From contig NZ_QVRA01000008.1 of NCBI RefSeq assembly GCF_003591655.1, forward strand, positions 62,001 to 126,000: a stretch of 64,000 nucleotides of DNA, given 5' to 3'. The position numbers and the translations under genes are program-made. Shown one piece after another: positions 42,055 through 50,948 of the stretch (its first letter is position 1; each line of letters opens with the position of its first letter). The stretch is from Sphingobium terrigena. Lineage in GTDB: Bacteria > Pseudomonadota > Alphaproteobacteria > Sphingomonadales > Sphingomonadaceae. Below the pieces are notes generated by a model. The model was not told the DNA's origin and searched no databases. It saw only the letters and a program-made list of their open reading frames with translations.

Positions 42055-44577
42055 TCACTCCGCCGCGATGGAGATAGGGTCGAGATGCTGGTGCAGGTCG
42101 CTATTGGCACCTGCCGCCCGCTCCGCCCAGGGATCGTCCTGCATGAACTGCTGCGAAAACAGGAAGCGGGCGCGCAGCGCTTCGCGACCGGTATCATCTT
42201 CGACGATCCGCTGCTTTACATAGTCGACCCCGACCCGCTCGATCCACGGCGCGGTGCGCTCCAGATAGCGCGCTTCCTCGCGGTAGAGCTGGGTGAAGGC
42301 CGCGCAATAATCGAGCGCTTCCTGCTCGGTCGATACCTTGCACAGCAGGTCAGTGACGCGAACATGGATGCCGCCATTGCCGCCGACATGCAGTTCATAG
42401 CCGCTATCGACGCAGACGATGCCGAAATCCTTGATCGTCGCTTCTGCGCAATTGCGCGGGCAGCCCGACACGGCGATCTTGAACTTGTGCGGCATCCACG
42501 ACCCCCAGGTCATCCGCTCGGTCTTGACGCCAAGGCCGGTGCTATCCTGCGTGCCAAAGCGGCACCATTCGGACCCGACACAGGTTTTGACCGTCCGCAG
42601 CGACTTGCCATAGGCGTGGCCGGACACCATGCCCGCCGCGTTCAGATCCGCCCAGACGGCGGGCAGATCTTCCTTCTTGATGCCGAAAATGTCGAGCCGC
42701 TGGCCGCCGGTGACCTTGACCATCGGCGCGTCATATTTCTCGACCACATCTGCGATCGCGCGCAATTCACGCGGGTTGGTCAGGCCTCCCCACATGCGCG
42801 GGACGACCGAATAAGTGCCATCCTTCTGGATATTGGCGTGCATCCGTTCATTGACGAAGCGGCTCTGCTGATCATCGACATAGACGCCGGGCAGCGCGCA
42901 CAGCAGATAGTAATTGAGCGCAGGGCGGCAGGAGGAGCAGCCATCGGGCGTGGACCAGTGCAGCTTCTGCATCACTTCGGGGATCGACCGCATATCCTGC
43001 GCCACGATTTCGCGGCGGACATCGTCATGGCCGAAACTGGTGCATTTGCACATCGTCCTGGGGCCGGACTGGACATCGTCCCCCAGCGTCAGCGCCAGGA
43101 TATTTTCCACAAGACCCGTGCAGCTGCCGCAACTGGCCGAAGCCTTGCAGCCCGCGCGCACCGCGTCCAGGCTGCACGCCCCCTTTTCGATGCAGGCGAC
43201 GACCTGGCCCTTGCTGACGCCGTTGCAGCCGCAAATCTCGGCATCATCCGAGAGCGCTGCAACGGCCGCCTTAGGGTCCATCGCGCCTCCTCCAGAGGCG
43301 AAGGCTTGGCCGAAGATCAGCAGGTCGCGAATGTCGGCGACATTTTCGCCGCGCTTCAAGAGATCGAAATACCAGCCGCCATCAGCCGTATCGCCATAGA
43401 GGACCGCGCCGACGACCCTGTCGTCCTTCACCACGACCCGCTTGTACACGCCGCGCGACGCATCGCGCAGGACGATATCCTCGCAGCCTTCGCCGCCGGA
43501 AAAGTCCCCTGCGGAAAAGACGTCCAGACCCGCGACCTTGAGCTTGGTGGAGGTGACGCTGCCCTTGTAACCCGTATGCCGGTCGGTCAGGCCATCGGCC
43601 AGGCTGCGGCACATGTCCCACAGCGGCGCGACCAGACCATAGACATTGCCGTCATGCTCGACGCATTCGCCCACGGCCAATATGTCGGCATCGCTGGTGA
43701 CCATATGGTCGTCGACCTTGATGCCGCGTCCGACATCCAGACCCGCCTCGCGCGCCAGCGCGACCGAGGGGCGGATGCCGACCGCCATCACCACCAGGCT
43801 GGCCGGGATTTGCGTGCCATCCTTCAGGCGCACGCCCTCGACCTTGCCTTGCCCATATACTTCGGCGGTGTCGGCACCGGTCAGGATCGTCTGGCCCCGC
43901 CCTTCCAGCGCGCTCTTGAGCAGCCAGGCGGCGGCTTCATCGAGCTGCCTTTCCATCAGCGTGGGCATGATGTGCAGCACCGTCACCTTCATGCCGCGCA
44001 GGGTCAGGCCATGCGCCGCTTCCAGCCCCAGCAGCCCACCGCCGATCACCACGGCTTCGCCACCGCCCACAGCCTTGCCCGCCTCAGCCGCCGCGAGCAT
44101 CGAATCGACATCCTTCATATCGCGGAAGCTGATGACGCCGGGCAGATCCTTGCCGGGCACCGGGATGATGAACGGATCGGACCCCGTGGCGATCAGCAGC
44201 TTGTCATAGCCGATGGTGCGACCCGATTGGCTCGTGACGCTCTTGTGGGTGCGGTCGATCGCCGACACCGGATCGGACGTGATCAGCGTGATGCCATTAT
44301 CATCATACCAGGCGCGGTCGTTGATGATGATGTCATCAAACGTCTTTTCGCCCGCCAGCACCGGGGACAGCATGATCCGGTTATAATTCACATGCGGTTC
44401 GGCGCCGAAGATGGTGACGCGATAACGCCCGGCATCGCGCGCCAGCAATTCCTCGACCGCGCGGCATCCGGCCATGCCGTTGCCGACCACCACCAGATGT
44501 TCGCGCACGTCATCGGCGGGGACGAGGATTTCCTCCTCGCTGTCCGTCACCGGACTCAATCCGTCCTGAAATTCCAT
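42055..44577 (-). CDS. nirB: NAD(P)H nitrite reductase large subunit
   Basis: 840 residues from the ATG at 44577. Order: FAD/NAD domains (HLVVVGNGMAGCRAVEELL, GGGLLGLEAAHGL, ADILAVGECVEH), a BFD 2Fe-2S domain (ICGCNGVSKG, ASCGSCTGLV), a second similar segment (TPDGCSSCRPAL), then the siroheme/4Fe-4S reductase domain with TCVGSEWCRFG and SGCPRNCAEA. Six-electron reduction of nitrite to ammonium. Preceded by a NasT-type leader with a terminator. Confidence 0.96.
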   Translation of the reverse strand: MEFQDGLSPVTDSEEEILVPADDVREHLVVVGNGMAGCRAVEELLARDAGRYRVTIFGAEPHVNYNRIMLSPVLAGEKTFDDIIINDRAWYDDNGITLITSDPVSAIDRTHKSVTSQSGRTIGYDKLLIATGSDPFIIPVPGKDLPGVISFRDMKDVDSMLAAAEAGKAVGGGEAVVIGGGLLGLEAAHGLTLRGMKVTVLHIMPTLMERQLDEAAAWLLKSALEGRGQTILTGADTAEVYGQGKVEGVRLKDGTQIPASLVVMAVGIRPSVALAREAGLDVGRGIKVDDHMVTSDADILAVGECVEHDGNVYGLVAPLWDMCRSLADGLTDRHTGYKGSVTSTKLKVAGLDVFSAGDFSGGEGCEDIVLRDASRGVYKRVVVKDDRVVGAVLYGDTADGGWYFDLLKRGENVADIRDLLIFGQAFASGGGAMDPKAAVAALSDDAEICGCNGVSKGQVVACIEKGACSLDAVRAGCKASASCGSCTGLVENILALTLGDDVQSGPRTMCKCTSFGHDDVRREIVAQDMRSIPEVMQKLHWSTPDGCSSCRPALNYYLLCALPGVYVDDQQSRFVNERMHANIQKDGTYSVVPRMWGGLTNPRELRAIADVVEKYDAPMVKVTGGQRLDIFGIKKEDLPAVWADLNAAGMVSGHAYGKSLRTVKTCVGSEWCRFGTQDSTGLGVKTERMTWGSWMPHKFKIAVSGCPRNCAEATIKDFGIVCVDSGYELHVGGNGGIHVRVTDLLCKVSTEQEALDYCAAFTQLYREEARYLERTAPWIERVGVDYVKQRIVEDDTGREALRARFLFSQQFMQDDPWAERAAGANSDLHQHLDPISIAAE

Positions 44578-44596
44578 CCTCGTCACTCCGGAAAAC

Positions 44597-44651
44597 AAAA
44601 AAGCCGCCATCCTGACCCCCGGTGAGAACCGAAAGTCAGGATGGCGGCTTT
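44597..44651 (-). terminator. Leader terminator before nirB (antiterminated by NasT)
   Basis: On the minus strand AAAGCCGCCATCCTGAC pairs with GTCAGGATGGCGGCTTT, followed by six T, ending about 20 bases before the nirB start. The 5' arm is also part of hairpin P2, so antitermination would exclude the terminator. Confidence 0.9.
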
Positions 44652-44688
44652 GCCATCATAGTCGCCTTGCCGATCCGTCCCTGGATCG
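44640..44688 (-). promoter_or_regulatory. ANTAR (NasT) two-hairpin leader upstream of nirB
   Basis: Read on the minus strand: P1 is CGATCC-AGGGAC-GGATCG (44671-44688) and P2 is GATGGC-AAAGCC-GCCATC (44640-44657). Both are six-base loops with A at position 1 and G at position 4, the established ANTAR recognition rule, and P2 overlaps the terminator arm. Confidence 0.88.
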
Positions 44689-44739
44689 CTTCGGCTATGG
44701 TTGGAAGGGCAACATCGCCCTCTTGCAATGCACCATAAA

Positions 44740-44769
44740 CGGAATCGCCTGACGGCTCAAGCGATTCCG
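44740..44769 (-). terminator. Probable terminator of the porin gene
   Basis: CGGAATCGC and GCGATTCCG form a nine-base stem 11 bases past the porin stop on the minus strand, followed by only three T. It would separate porin and nirB transcription. Confidence 0.5.
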
Positions 44770-44780
44770 TTCGTGATCAA

Positions 44781-46001
44781 TCAATAAGCCCAGTCGGCCT
44801 GAAGCCACAATTTCTGCGTGTCCGTGGCCATCGTCTTGGCATCATATTTGGCGTAGCGGACGGACAGCGCCGTCTTCTTCACCTTCGCGGATGCGATAAG
44901 GTTGATTTCGTCGCCATAATGCTGGTCCAGCCGGTCGCTGTCGAAACGGTGCCAGACGACCTGGAGCGCGACAGCGGAGAGCGGGCCGAGCTGTTTCCAG
45001 CCATAGCCCCCGCCGACATAAAGGTCGCGGATGCCGTTCCCCGGCGTCGTCAGGAACTTGTCTGCCCAGCCCTGAAACTTGAAATTGGTGCCGAGCGGCG
45101 TCTGGAAACTGGTAAAAGGCGCGCCGCTGCTGGCCCCCAGCACTTCATAACCGGCGTTGAGTTTCCAGCCCTTCACATCCAGCGTCGCGTCCGCCAGCCA
45201 ATAGTCCGCGCTGTAATTATTGGGGTTGGCATGATGGTCAGCCTGCCTGGCATAGCTCAGCTGATAGGAGAGTTTCGCCACCTTGGACAAAGGCTGCGTC
45301 CCGGCCAGCCGCACACCATAGGTCTGGCTCGACAGGCGGTAGGCCTGCATCGCCGCTTCATCCTGATCGACCAGATAGGCAAAGCCCGTCAGCGTGCCGA
45401 CCGGCGTAACATAAGAGAGGTTGGCGAAAATATTGTCGCCGCTCACCGCCTGCTGCCGTGCGCCCTTGCCCTGGAAGCCCCAGATGGTGCGCACGCTCCA
45501 GGCGTAGGATACGTCCAGTTTCAGCCCCTTTGCCGGGGTGAGTTCCATCCGCACCGCGTCGAACGTCTGGCCATTGTTGCGGAAGGCGACATTGCCGACA
45601 AAACGCTCGTCATCCAGCGCGATCTTCTGCCGGCCGCCGGTCAATGTGACCGTCTTGGTCTTGTACTGGAGCTGCGCGATATAGAGCGCGATATTTTCAG
45701 GATCGGCGACGATCGGCCGGGTCGCGGCCCCGTTCAGCCCGTCAAAATATTTGTCGACGACTGCCAGATTGCCCTGCCCGATCACCGTGGCGCTCAAAGC
45801 CCCGCTGGTCGCGACCAGCCCGGCGCGGGCGCGGATGGTCAGCGCGTCGGACTTTTCCGTGGCCAGCCCTTCCTGATCGGCATGTTCGTAGCGCAACCGC
45901 GCTTCGGCCACTGGCTTGAGCTTGATGTCCTGGGCCTGGGCCGTGGACATGGCGGTCCCTGCGGCGACCAATGTGGCCGCCGTTGCGTATAGATACTTCA
46001 T
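44781..46001 (-). CDS. Outer-membrane porin-like protein (alginate-export/AlgE-like barrel) of the nitrate cluster
   Basis: 406 residues from the ATG at 46001 (ATG at 46010 also possible). Signal peptide KYLYATAATLVAAGTAMSTA ending AQAQ, then alternating beta-strands throughout and a C-terminal aromatic (QADWAY) as in barrel proteins. No lipobox. Placed between the nitrate transporter and nirB; probably lets nitrate or nitrite across the outer membrane, but substrate is inferred from position only. Confidence 0.75.
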   Translation of the reverse strand: MKYLYATAATLVAAGTAMSTAQAQDIKLKPVAEARLRYEHADQEGLATEKSDALTIRARAGLVATSGALSATVIGQGNLAVVDKYFDGLNGAATRPIVADPENIALYIAQLQYKTKTVTLTGGRQKIALDDERFVGNVAFRNNGQTFDAVRMELTPAKGLKLDVSYAWSVRTIWGFQGKGARQQAVSGDNIFANLSYVTPVGTLTGFAYLVDQDEAAMQAYRLSSQTYGVRLAGTQPLSKVAKLSYQLSYARQADHHANPNNYSADYWLADATLDVKGWKLNAGYEVLGASSGAPFTSFQTPLGTNFKFQGWADKFLTTPGNGIRDLYVGGGYGWKQLGPLSAVALQVVWHRFDSDRLDQHYGDEINLIASAKVKKTALSVRYAKYDAKTMATDTQKLWLQADWAY

Positions 46002-46089
46002 GATAGTCATCCCCCCTCGGATGATGTTGCGACCAATTTAAGGAGGCGGCCTTGCTGTAAAGGTCCGCCCCCGCCCCTCCAAACTCTAA

Positions 46090-47334
46090 TCAGATGCGGG
46101 CGCCCGTGCTCCAGGTCGCGCGCCACCGGGCCTTGACCATCGCAAGGCCTGCAAAGGCGATGACCGCCAGCCCGGCAAAGATCAGGAACCCGGCCGAAAA
46201 GCTGCCGGTCAGCTGCTTGGCAAAGCCCAGCGAGCTGGCGAGATAGAAGCCGCCAATGCCGCCTGCCATGCCGACCAGACCGGTCATCACGCCGATTTCC
46301 GCCTGGAACCGCTGCGGCACCAGCTGGAATACCGACCCGTTGCCTGTGCCCAGCGCCAGCATGGCGAGGACGAAGAGGCCAAGAGCCGTCACCAGCGTAG
46401 TGGCGAAAGCAACACCGGCCAGCGCAATTGCGGCCACGACATAGACGATCATCAGCGCCTTAACCCCGCCAATCCTGTCGGCGAGCGCCCCCCCCATCGG
46501 ACGGACCAGCGACCCGGCGAACACGCAGCCTGCGGTGCAATAGCCCGCCATTACCGGGGTCAGGCCGAACTGGTCGGTGAAATAGATCGGCAGGCTGGCT
46601 GCCAGGCCGACAAAGCCACCGAAAGTCACGGCATAGAAGGCCATGAGCAGCCAGGCGTCTGCCTGCTTGAGCGGCTGAAAATAATCGATCATCTTCTTGG
46701 GCTGCGGCGCGTTGGGCGCGTCCTTCGCCATGATCATATAGATGACGAAAACGATGCTGAGCGGGATGCAGGCGAGGCCCAGCACCGCGTTCCAGCCGAA
46801 CAATTTGGCCAGACCCGGCGCAAACAGGGCGGCCAGGACGGTACCCGAATTGCCCATGCCCGCCAGACCCATCGCCTTGCCCTGATGCTCGGCGGGATAC
46901 CAGCGGCTGGCGAGCGGCAGCGCAATCGCAAAGCTCGCCCCGGCAAAACCCAGCACGACGCCCAGCGCCAGCGTGCCTTCAAAACTGTCGATGCCCATGG
47001 CCCAGGCGGTGAACAGGCCGATGATGACAATCACCTGGCTGATCGCGCCCGACAATTTGGGACCGATGCGGTCGACCAGCAGGCCGTTGACGACGCGCAG
47101 CAGCGCGCCCATCAGCGTCGGCGTGGCGACCATCAGCCCCTTTTCGGCCGGCGTCAGCATCAGCGTCTTGGCGATCATCGGGGCAAGCGGCCCCAACAGC
47201 ACCCACACCATGAAGGCCAGGTCGAAATAGAGAAAGGCCGCGATCAGCGTCGGCGTGTGGCCGGCCTTCCAGAAGCTGGTCGTGGCGGGGGCCAGTTCAC
47301 CCTCCTTGTCGCCATCCCAATAAGCAGTTGCCAT
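46090..47334 (-). CDS. narK: Nitrate/nitrite transporter, MFS (NarK/NasA-type)
   Basis: 414 residues, about twelve membrane helices. Nitrate-porter signatures appear as FAGASFAIALPLASRWYP in the first half and GTGNGSVFQLVP in the second. Imports nitrate (or exchanges nitrite) across the inner membrane. Transcribed behind the NasT-type leader; the porin follows 88 bases downstream. The symbol is by family; it could equally be named nasA-type in other schemes. Confidence 0.9.
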   Translation of the reverse strand: MATAYWDGDKEGELAPATTSFWKAGHTPTLIAAFLYFDLAFMVWVLLGPLAPMIAKTLMLTPAEKGLMVATPTLMGALLRVVNGLLVDRIGPKLSGAISQVIVIIGLFTAWAMGIDSFEGTLALGVVLGFAGASFAIALPLASRWYPAEHQGKAMGLAGMGNSGTVLAALFAPGLAKLFGWNAVLGLACIPLSIVFVIYMIMAKDAPNAPQPKKMIDYFQPLKQADAWLLMAFYAVTFGGFVGLAASLPIYFTDQFGLTPVMAGYCTAGCVFAGSLVRPMGGALADRIGGVKALMIVYVVAAIALAGVAFATTLVTALGLFVLAMLALGTGNGSVFQLVPQRFQAEIGVMTGLVGMAGGIGGFYLASSLGFAKQLTGSFSAGFLIFAGLAVIAFAGLAMVKARWRATWSTGARI

Positions 47335-47363
47335 GATAGGTCATCCCAGACTCGAAAATGAAC

Positions 47364-47417
47364 AAAAAAAGCCGCAGGCCGGACATCACCCGATGGGGAG
47401 TCCGGTCAGCGGCTTTG
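47364..47417 (-). terminator. Leader terminator before the nitrate transporter
   Basis: On the minus strand AAAGCCGC...CCGGAC pairs with GTCCGG...GCGGCTTT, followed by a run of T (seven). It ends about 30 bases before the transporter ATG. Confidence 0.9.
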
Positions 47418-47455
47418 CTGTATGATAGGTCGGAATGACGGTCCCGACCTTGGGA
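47407..47455 (-). promoter_or_regulatory. ANTAR (NasT) two-hairpin leader upstream of the nitrate transporter
   Basis: P1 is TCCC-AAGGTC-GGGA (47442-47455) and P2 is CAGC-AAAGCC-GCTG (47407-47420) on the minus strand. Both six-base loops have A1 and G4. The P2 loop and 3' arm are shared with the terminator stem, the arrangement expected for NasT antitermination. Confidence 0.88.
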
Positions 47456-47495
47456 TGGCGCATTCCTGTCAAACGCGCATCGTCGCGCGGTTACA

Positions 47496-47501
47496 ATCTT
47501 A
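47496..47501 (-). promoter_or_regulatory. Possible -10 box for the nitrate transporter leader
   Basis: TAAGAT on the minus strand, about 40 bases upstream of hairpin P1, with TTGCAA 19 bases further upstream as a loose -35. Weak match; position is the main support. Confidence 0.3.
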
Positions 47502-47547
47502 TCTCGCGATTCGCGTCATGTTGCAAGGCACAATTTTTCGCGCCAAA

Positions 47548-48762
47548 TCAACGCAGCGGCGCAAAGCCGCTCAGAAAGTCATCGATTCGTTCCGGGTCGA
47601 ACACCCGCTTGTCGAAGAAGCTGTCCGGTCCCAGCGTCAGTTCGCCCCGGCGCGATCCGACCGCCAATGGCGATGCGACCGCCCCTTCCAGCTTCATACT
47701 GGCGCCAGGCATCGGCACATTGCTGTCGGCCAGTGCGCGGCGGAATATGTCGGGACGGAACACTGCTCCCGCCCGTGTCGCGGTGGCGGCATCATGATCG
47801 ACCATGCCCCAGCGCACCAGTTGCGAATAGATCCACAGCGCCTGACTGCGCCAGGGGAAGGGCGTCGCTTCCCGCCCGAACAGCATGAAATCCGGGCTGA
47901 CGATCGGCGGCTCCCCCGCCCGCGCGACGATGCCGCCCGACAGCGCGCGTTCAATCAGATAGGCAGGCTGATCGACATAATCCGGCCGGGCGAGCAGATT
48001 GGCAAGGTCATCCCTGTGCGCCGGGTCATCACACCACGCCGCCGCGCGCACCAGCGCGCGCAGCAGCCGGTCGACGGCGTGCGGATTTTCCTCCAGCCAG
48101 GATTCGCGAAAGGCCAGCACCTTTTCGACACCGCGCCGCCAGATACGCTCGCCAATCGCCACGGTTTCCGCCAGCCCCGCTTCCACCGCCGCGCTGCCCC
48201 AGGGCTCGCCCGCGATGAAGCCGTCAATCTCGCCCGCGTGCATCGCCTCGACCGTCAGCGACGGCGGCAGCACGCGCAGCACGACGTCGCGATCCGGGTC
48301 CACGCCCGCGCTGGCCAGCCAGTAGCGCAGCATGATCGCATGGCTGGAAAAACGATGAACGACGCCGATCACCGGCTTGCGCCGCCACAGGCCGATCGCG
48401 GCGGCAAAATCATGCGCGGTGCCCAGCGGATCGGCCAGTCGGCTGGCGATGACCGGCTCCAGCGCCTTGGCAAAATCGCACGCCATCACCAGCATATTGC
48501 CGTTGACGTTCAGCTTGTAGGGTGCGGCCAGCGGGGCGGGTTGCTGGCTCAGCCCCAGCGTCACCGCGACGGCCAGCGGCGCCAGCATATGCGCGCCCTG
48601 CACCTGACCATAGACCAGCCGGTCGCGCAGCGTCGCCCAGCTGGTGGTCCGCACCAGATCAAGGGCGATCCCCTCTTCCTCGGCAAAACCCCGCTCCCGT
48701 GCCGCCACCAGGACGGCTGCATCAGTCAGCGGCAGGAAGGCGATGCGCAGCCCTATCGTCAT
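47548..48762 (-). CDS. nasS: Nitrate sensor NasS (NrtA/CmpA-like, cytoplasmic)
   Basis: 404 residues resembling nitrate/bicarbonate-binding proteins (RIAFLPLTDAAVLVAARERG at the N-terminus, DGFIAGEPWGSAAVEAGLAE, AAAWCDDPAHRDDLANLLAR), but without a signal peptide. In the NasS/NasT system this protein holds NasT inactive until nitrate or nitrite binds. Start overlaps the nasT stop (ATGA), so the pair is co-translated. Confidence 0.93.
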   Translation of the reverse strand: MTIGLRIAFLPLTDAAVLVAARERGFAEEEGIALDLVRTTSWATLRDRLVYGQVQGAHMLAPLAVAVTLGLSQQPAPLAAPYKLNVNGNMLVMACDFAKALEPVIASRLADPLGTAHDFAAAIGLWRRKPVIGVVHRFSSHAIMLRYWLASAGVDPDRDVVLRVLPPSLTVEAMHAGEIDGFIAGEPWGSAAVEAGLAETVAIGERIWRRGVEKVLAFRESWLEENPHAVDRLLRALVRAAAWCDDPAHRDDLANLLARPDYVDQPAYLIERALSGGIVARAGEPPIVSPDFMLFGREATPFPWRSQALWIYSQLVRWGMVDHDAATATRAGAVFRPDIFRRALADSNVPMPGASMKLEGAVASPLAVGSRRGELTLGPDSFFDKRVFDPERIDDFLSGFAPLR

Positions 48763-49340
48763 AATCCCCCTCCCAACAGGTCGCTGGCGGTGATCAGCGC
48801 CTGCGCCACGTCCACAATCTTCTTGCCCTGATTCATCGCCGCCGTCCGCAGCAACGCATAGGCGTCCTGCTCACTCAGCGATCGCTGGTTCATCAGGATG
48901 GACTTGGCCCGGTCGATGACCTTGCGGTCGGACAAGGCACTGCGCGCCTCGTCCAGTTCGCTCTGGATCTTGGCAAAGGCGTTGAAGCGCCGCACCGCCA
49001 GTTCCAGCACCGGCTTGACCCGTTCCTTGCGCAACCCATCGACGACATAGGCGGACACGCCCGCGTCGATCGCCGCGCCGATCATCGCCTCGTCAGACTG
49101 GTCCACGAACATGGCGATCGGCCGGGCCAGCGCGCGGCTGACGGTCAGCATTTCCTCCAGCGTATCGCGGCTGGGGCTGCCCAGATCCATCAGCACGACA
49201 TCGGGGGCCATGCGTTCGAGGCGCGCGACAAAGCCGCCACGCGGCGGGACGATATGAATATCGTCATAGCCCGCCTCATGCAGCCCCTCTTCCAGGACGC
49301 TGGCCCGCAATCCACTGTCATCGATGATGACGATTCGCAT
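48759..49340 (-). CDS. nasT: ANTAR-domain antiterminator NasT
   Basis: 193 residues. N-terminal pseudo-receiver (RIVIIDDSGLRASVLEEGLH, DVVLMDLGSPSRDTLEEML) and C-terminal ANTAR domain (DRAKSILMNQRSLSEQDAYA, LLRTAAMNQGKKIVDVAQAL). Binds two-hairpin leader RNAs and prevents terminator formation when released by NasS. Two matching leaders lie downstream. Confidence 0.95.
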   Translation of the reverse strand: MRIVIIDDSGLRASVLEEGLHEAGYDDIHIVPPRGGFVARLERMAPDVVLMDLGSPSRDTLEEMLTVSRALARPIAMFVDQSDEAMIGAAIDAGVSAYVVDGLRKERVKPVLELAVRRFNAFAKIQSELDEARSALSDRKVIDRAKSILMNQRSLSEQDAYALLRTAAMNQGKKIVDVAQALITASDLLGGGL

Positions 49341-49407
49341 CTGTCCCCGCCTCTTCGCCCGCTTAAGTGGCCGCGATGCTGCGTCGCGTCAATCATCGAC
49401 ATGCCGG

Positions 49408-50937
49408 TCAGTGCGCGGCGGACATATCCACATTGGCGCGCGGGCGCGGCGCGAGCCAGACTAGAGCAGCCGCCACGAACAGGATCATGGCCGATATGAA
49501 GAATATGTGATCGACAGCGATAGCCAGCGCTTCCTGATCGACGATGTTCGATATGATCTGCCGTATCTGATCGGTCGACATGCCGATATTGGCCAGTGCC
49601 GATTGCGTATCGGCCGGCTGAAGCACACCGGCCAGTTCATTGCGCGAAACCCGCTGGCCATCGCCCCAGCCGGTCAGCACCAGCGATGTCGCCATGGCAA
49701 TCGCCATCGTGCGCAGGAAGTTCTGAAGCCCTGCTGCCGAAGCCGTCTCTTCGGGCCGCACTGACCCCAGCGTCAACGTCGTCAGCGGAATCATGAAGAA
49801 GGGAATGGCAAAACCCTGGATGAACTGGGGGGCGGCCATGCTCCAGAAATCAATCGAGCTGGTCCAGTGCGCGCGCCACAGGGTCATCAGGCCCAGCCAC
49901 AGCACTGCAACCGAAATCATCAGGCGCGGATCGACCCGGCTCATCATCCTGGCCGCGATCGGCGCGCTCATCAATGCGGCCATGGCGGTGAAGGCGGTGA
50001 CGATGCCAGCCCAGGTTGCGGTATAGCCCATGGACGACTGGAGCCATTGCGGGATGACGACGATGCCGGAAAAATAGGCACCGAAGCACAGCGCCAGCGA
50101 CAGGACGCCCGACGTGAAACCGATATGCCGGAACACCCGCAGATCGACGACCGGATGCTCCTCCGTCAATTCCCAGATGATGAACGCCAGGAAGCCGATC
50201 ACTGCCAGAACGCCCAAAATGACGATCAGCGGATCAGCAAACCAGTCATGATCGCGGCCGATATCCAGCATGATTTGCAGACAGCCGATCCAGAAAACCA
50301 GCAATACCAGCCCAACCTTGTCGATCGGCACGCGCGCCGTTTCCGTTTCAACGGGGCGCAGCAGCGCCATTGCCGCGAACACGCACAGGACAGCGATCGG
50401 CAGGTTGATGAAGAAGATCCAGTGCCAGCTCCAATTGTCGCTGATATAACCGCCGATAATCGGTCCCATCGCCGGACCCAGCAACGTCGTCATCGCCCAC
50501 AGGCCCATCGCCCGCGCGCGCCGTTCGGGCGGGAAAATACGCAGCAACAAGGTCTGCGACATCGGCATGATCGGCCCGCCGCACAGCCCCTGGCCGATGC
50601 GGCAGACGACGATCATGCTGAGCGACATGGACAGGCCGCACAGCACGGAAAACAGGCCAAAGCCGATCATCGCCGAGATGAACATCTTTACCACGCCAAA
50701 GCGCTGCGCCAGCCATCCGGTCAGCGGCACGCAAATCGCTTCCGCCACCGCATAGGATGTGATGATCCACGTCCCCTGATCGGGCGTGATGCCCATATTG
50801 CCAGCAATATGCGGCACGGACACATTGGCGATGGTCAGGTCCAGCACGACCATGAAATTGCTGAGCGCCAGCACCAGCCCGGCCAATGTCCGCTGCCGCG
50901 GCGTCAACCGGTTAAAGATATTATCCTCGCCGCTCAC
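49408..50937 (-). CDS. emrB: DHA2-family MFS drug exporter (EmrB-like)
   Basis: 509 residues, about fourteen membrane helices. Motifs LDLTIANVSVPHIAGNMG, WIITSYAVAEAICVPLTGWL and GLCGGPIMPMSQTLLL are typical of the EmrB/QacA family. Inner-membrane part of a tripartite pump with the adaptor (11-base gap) and the outer-membrane factor. Substrate range unknown. Confidence 0.93.
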   Translation of the reverse strand: MSGEDNIFNRLTPRQRTLAGLVLALSNFMVVLDLTIANVSVPHIAGNMGITPDQGTWIITSYAVAEAICVPLTGWLAQRFGVVKMFISAMIGFGLFSVLCGLSMSLSMIVVCRIGQGLCGGPIMPMSQTLLLRIFPPERRARAMGLWAMTTLLGPAMGPIIGGYISDNWSWHWIFFINLPIAVLCVFAAMALLRPVETETARVPIDKVGLVLLVFWIGCLQIMLDIGRDHDWFADPLIVILGVLAVIGFLAFIIWELTEEHPVVDLRVFRHIGFTSGVLSLALCFGAYFSGIVVIPQWLQSSMGYTATWAGIVTAFTAMAALMSAPIAARMMSRVDPRLMISVAVLWLGLMTLWRAHWTSSIDFWSMAAPQFIQGFAIPFFMIPLTTLTLGSVRPEETASAAGLQNFLRTMAIAMATSLVLTGWGDGQRVSRNELAGVLQPADTQSALANIGMSTDQIRQIISNIVDQEALAIAVDHIFFISAMILFVAAALVWLAPRPRANVDMSAAH

Positions 50938-50948
50938 GATCCGGCCTT

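Noticed and set aside
42085..44625. An 846-codon open frame antisense to nirB
   Set aside because: Shadow of the real gene in GC-rich DNA: Arg/His-rich, no domain, while nirB carries all expected motifs.
47502..47547. A sigma-54 promoter before the nitrate transporter
   Set aside because: A TTGGCGCG block is present, but no GC falls at the required ten-base spacing after GG.
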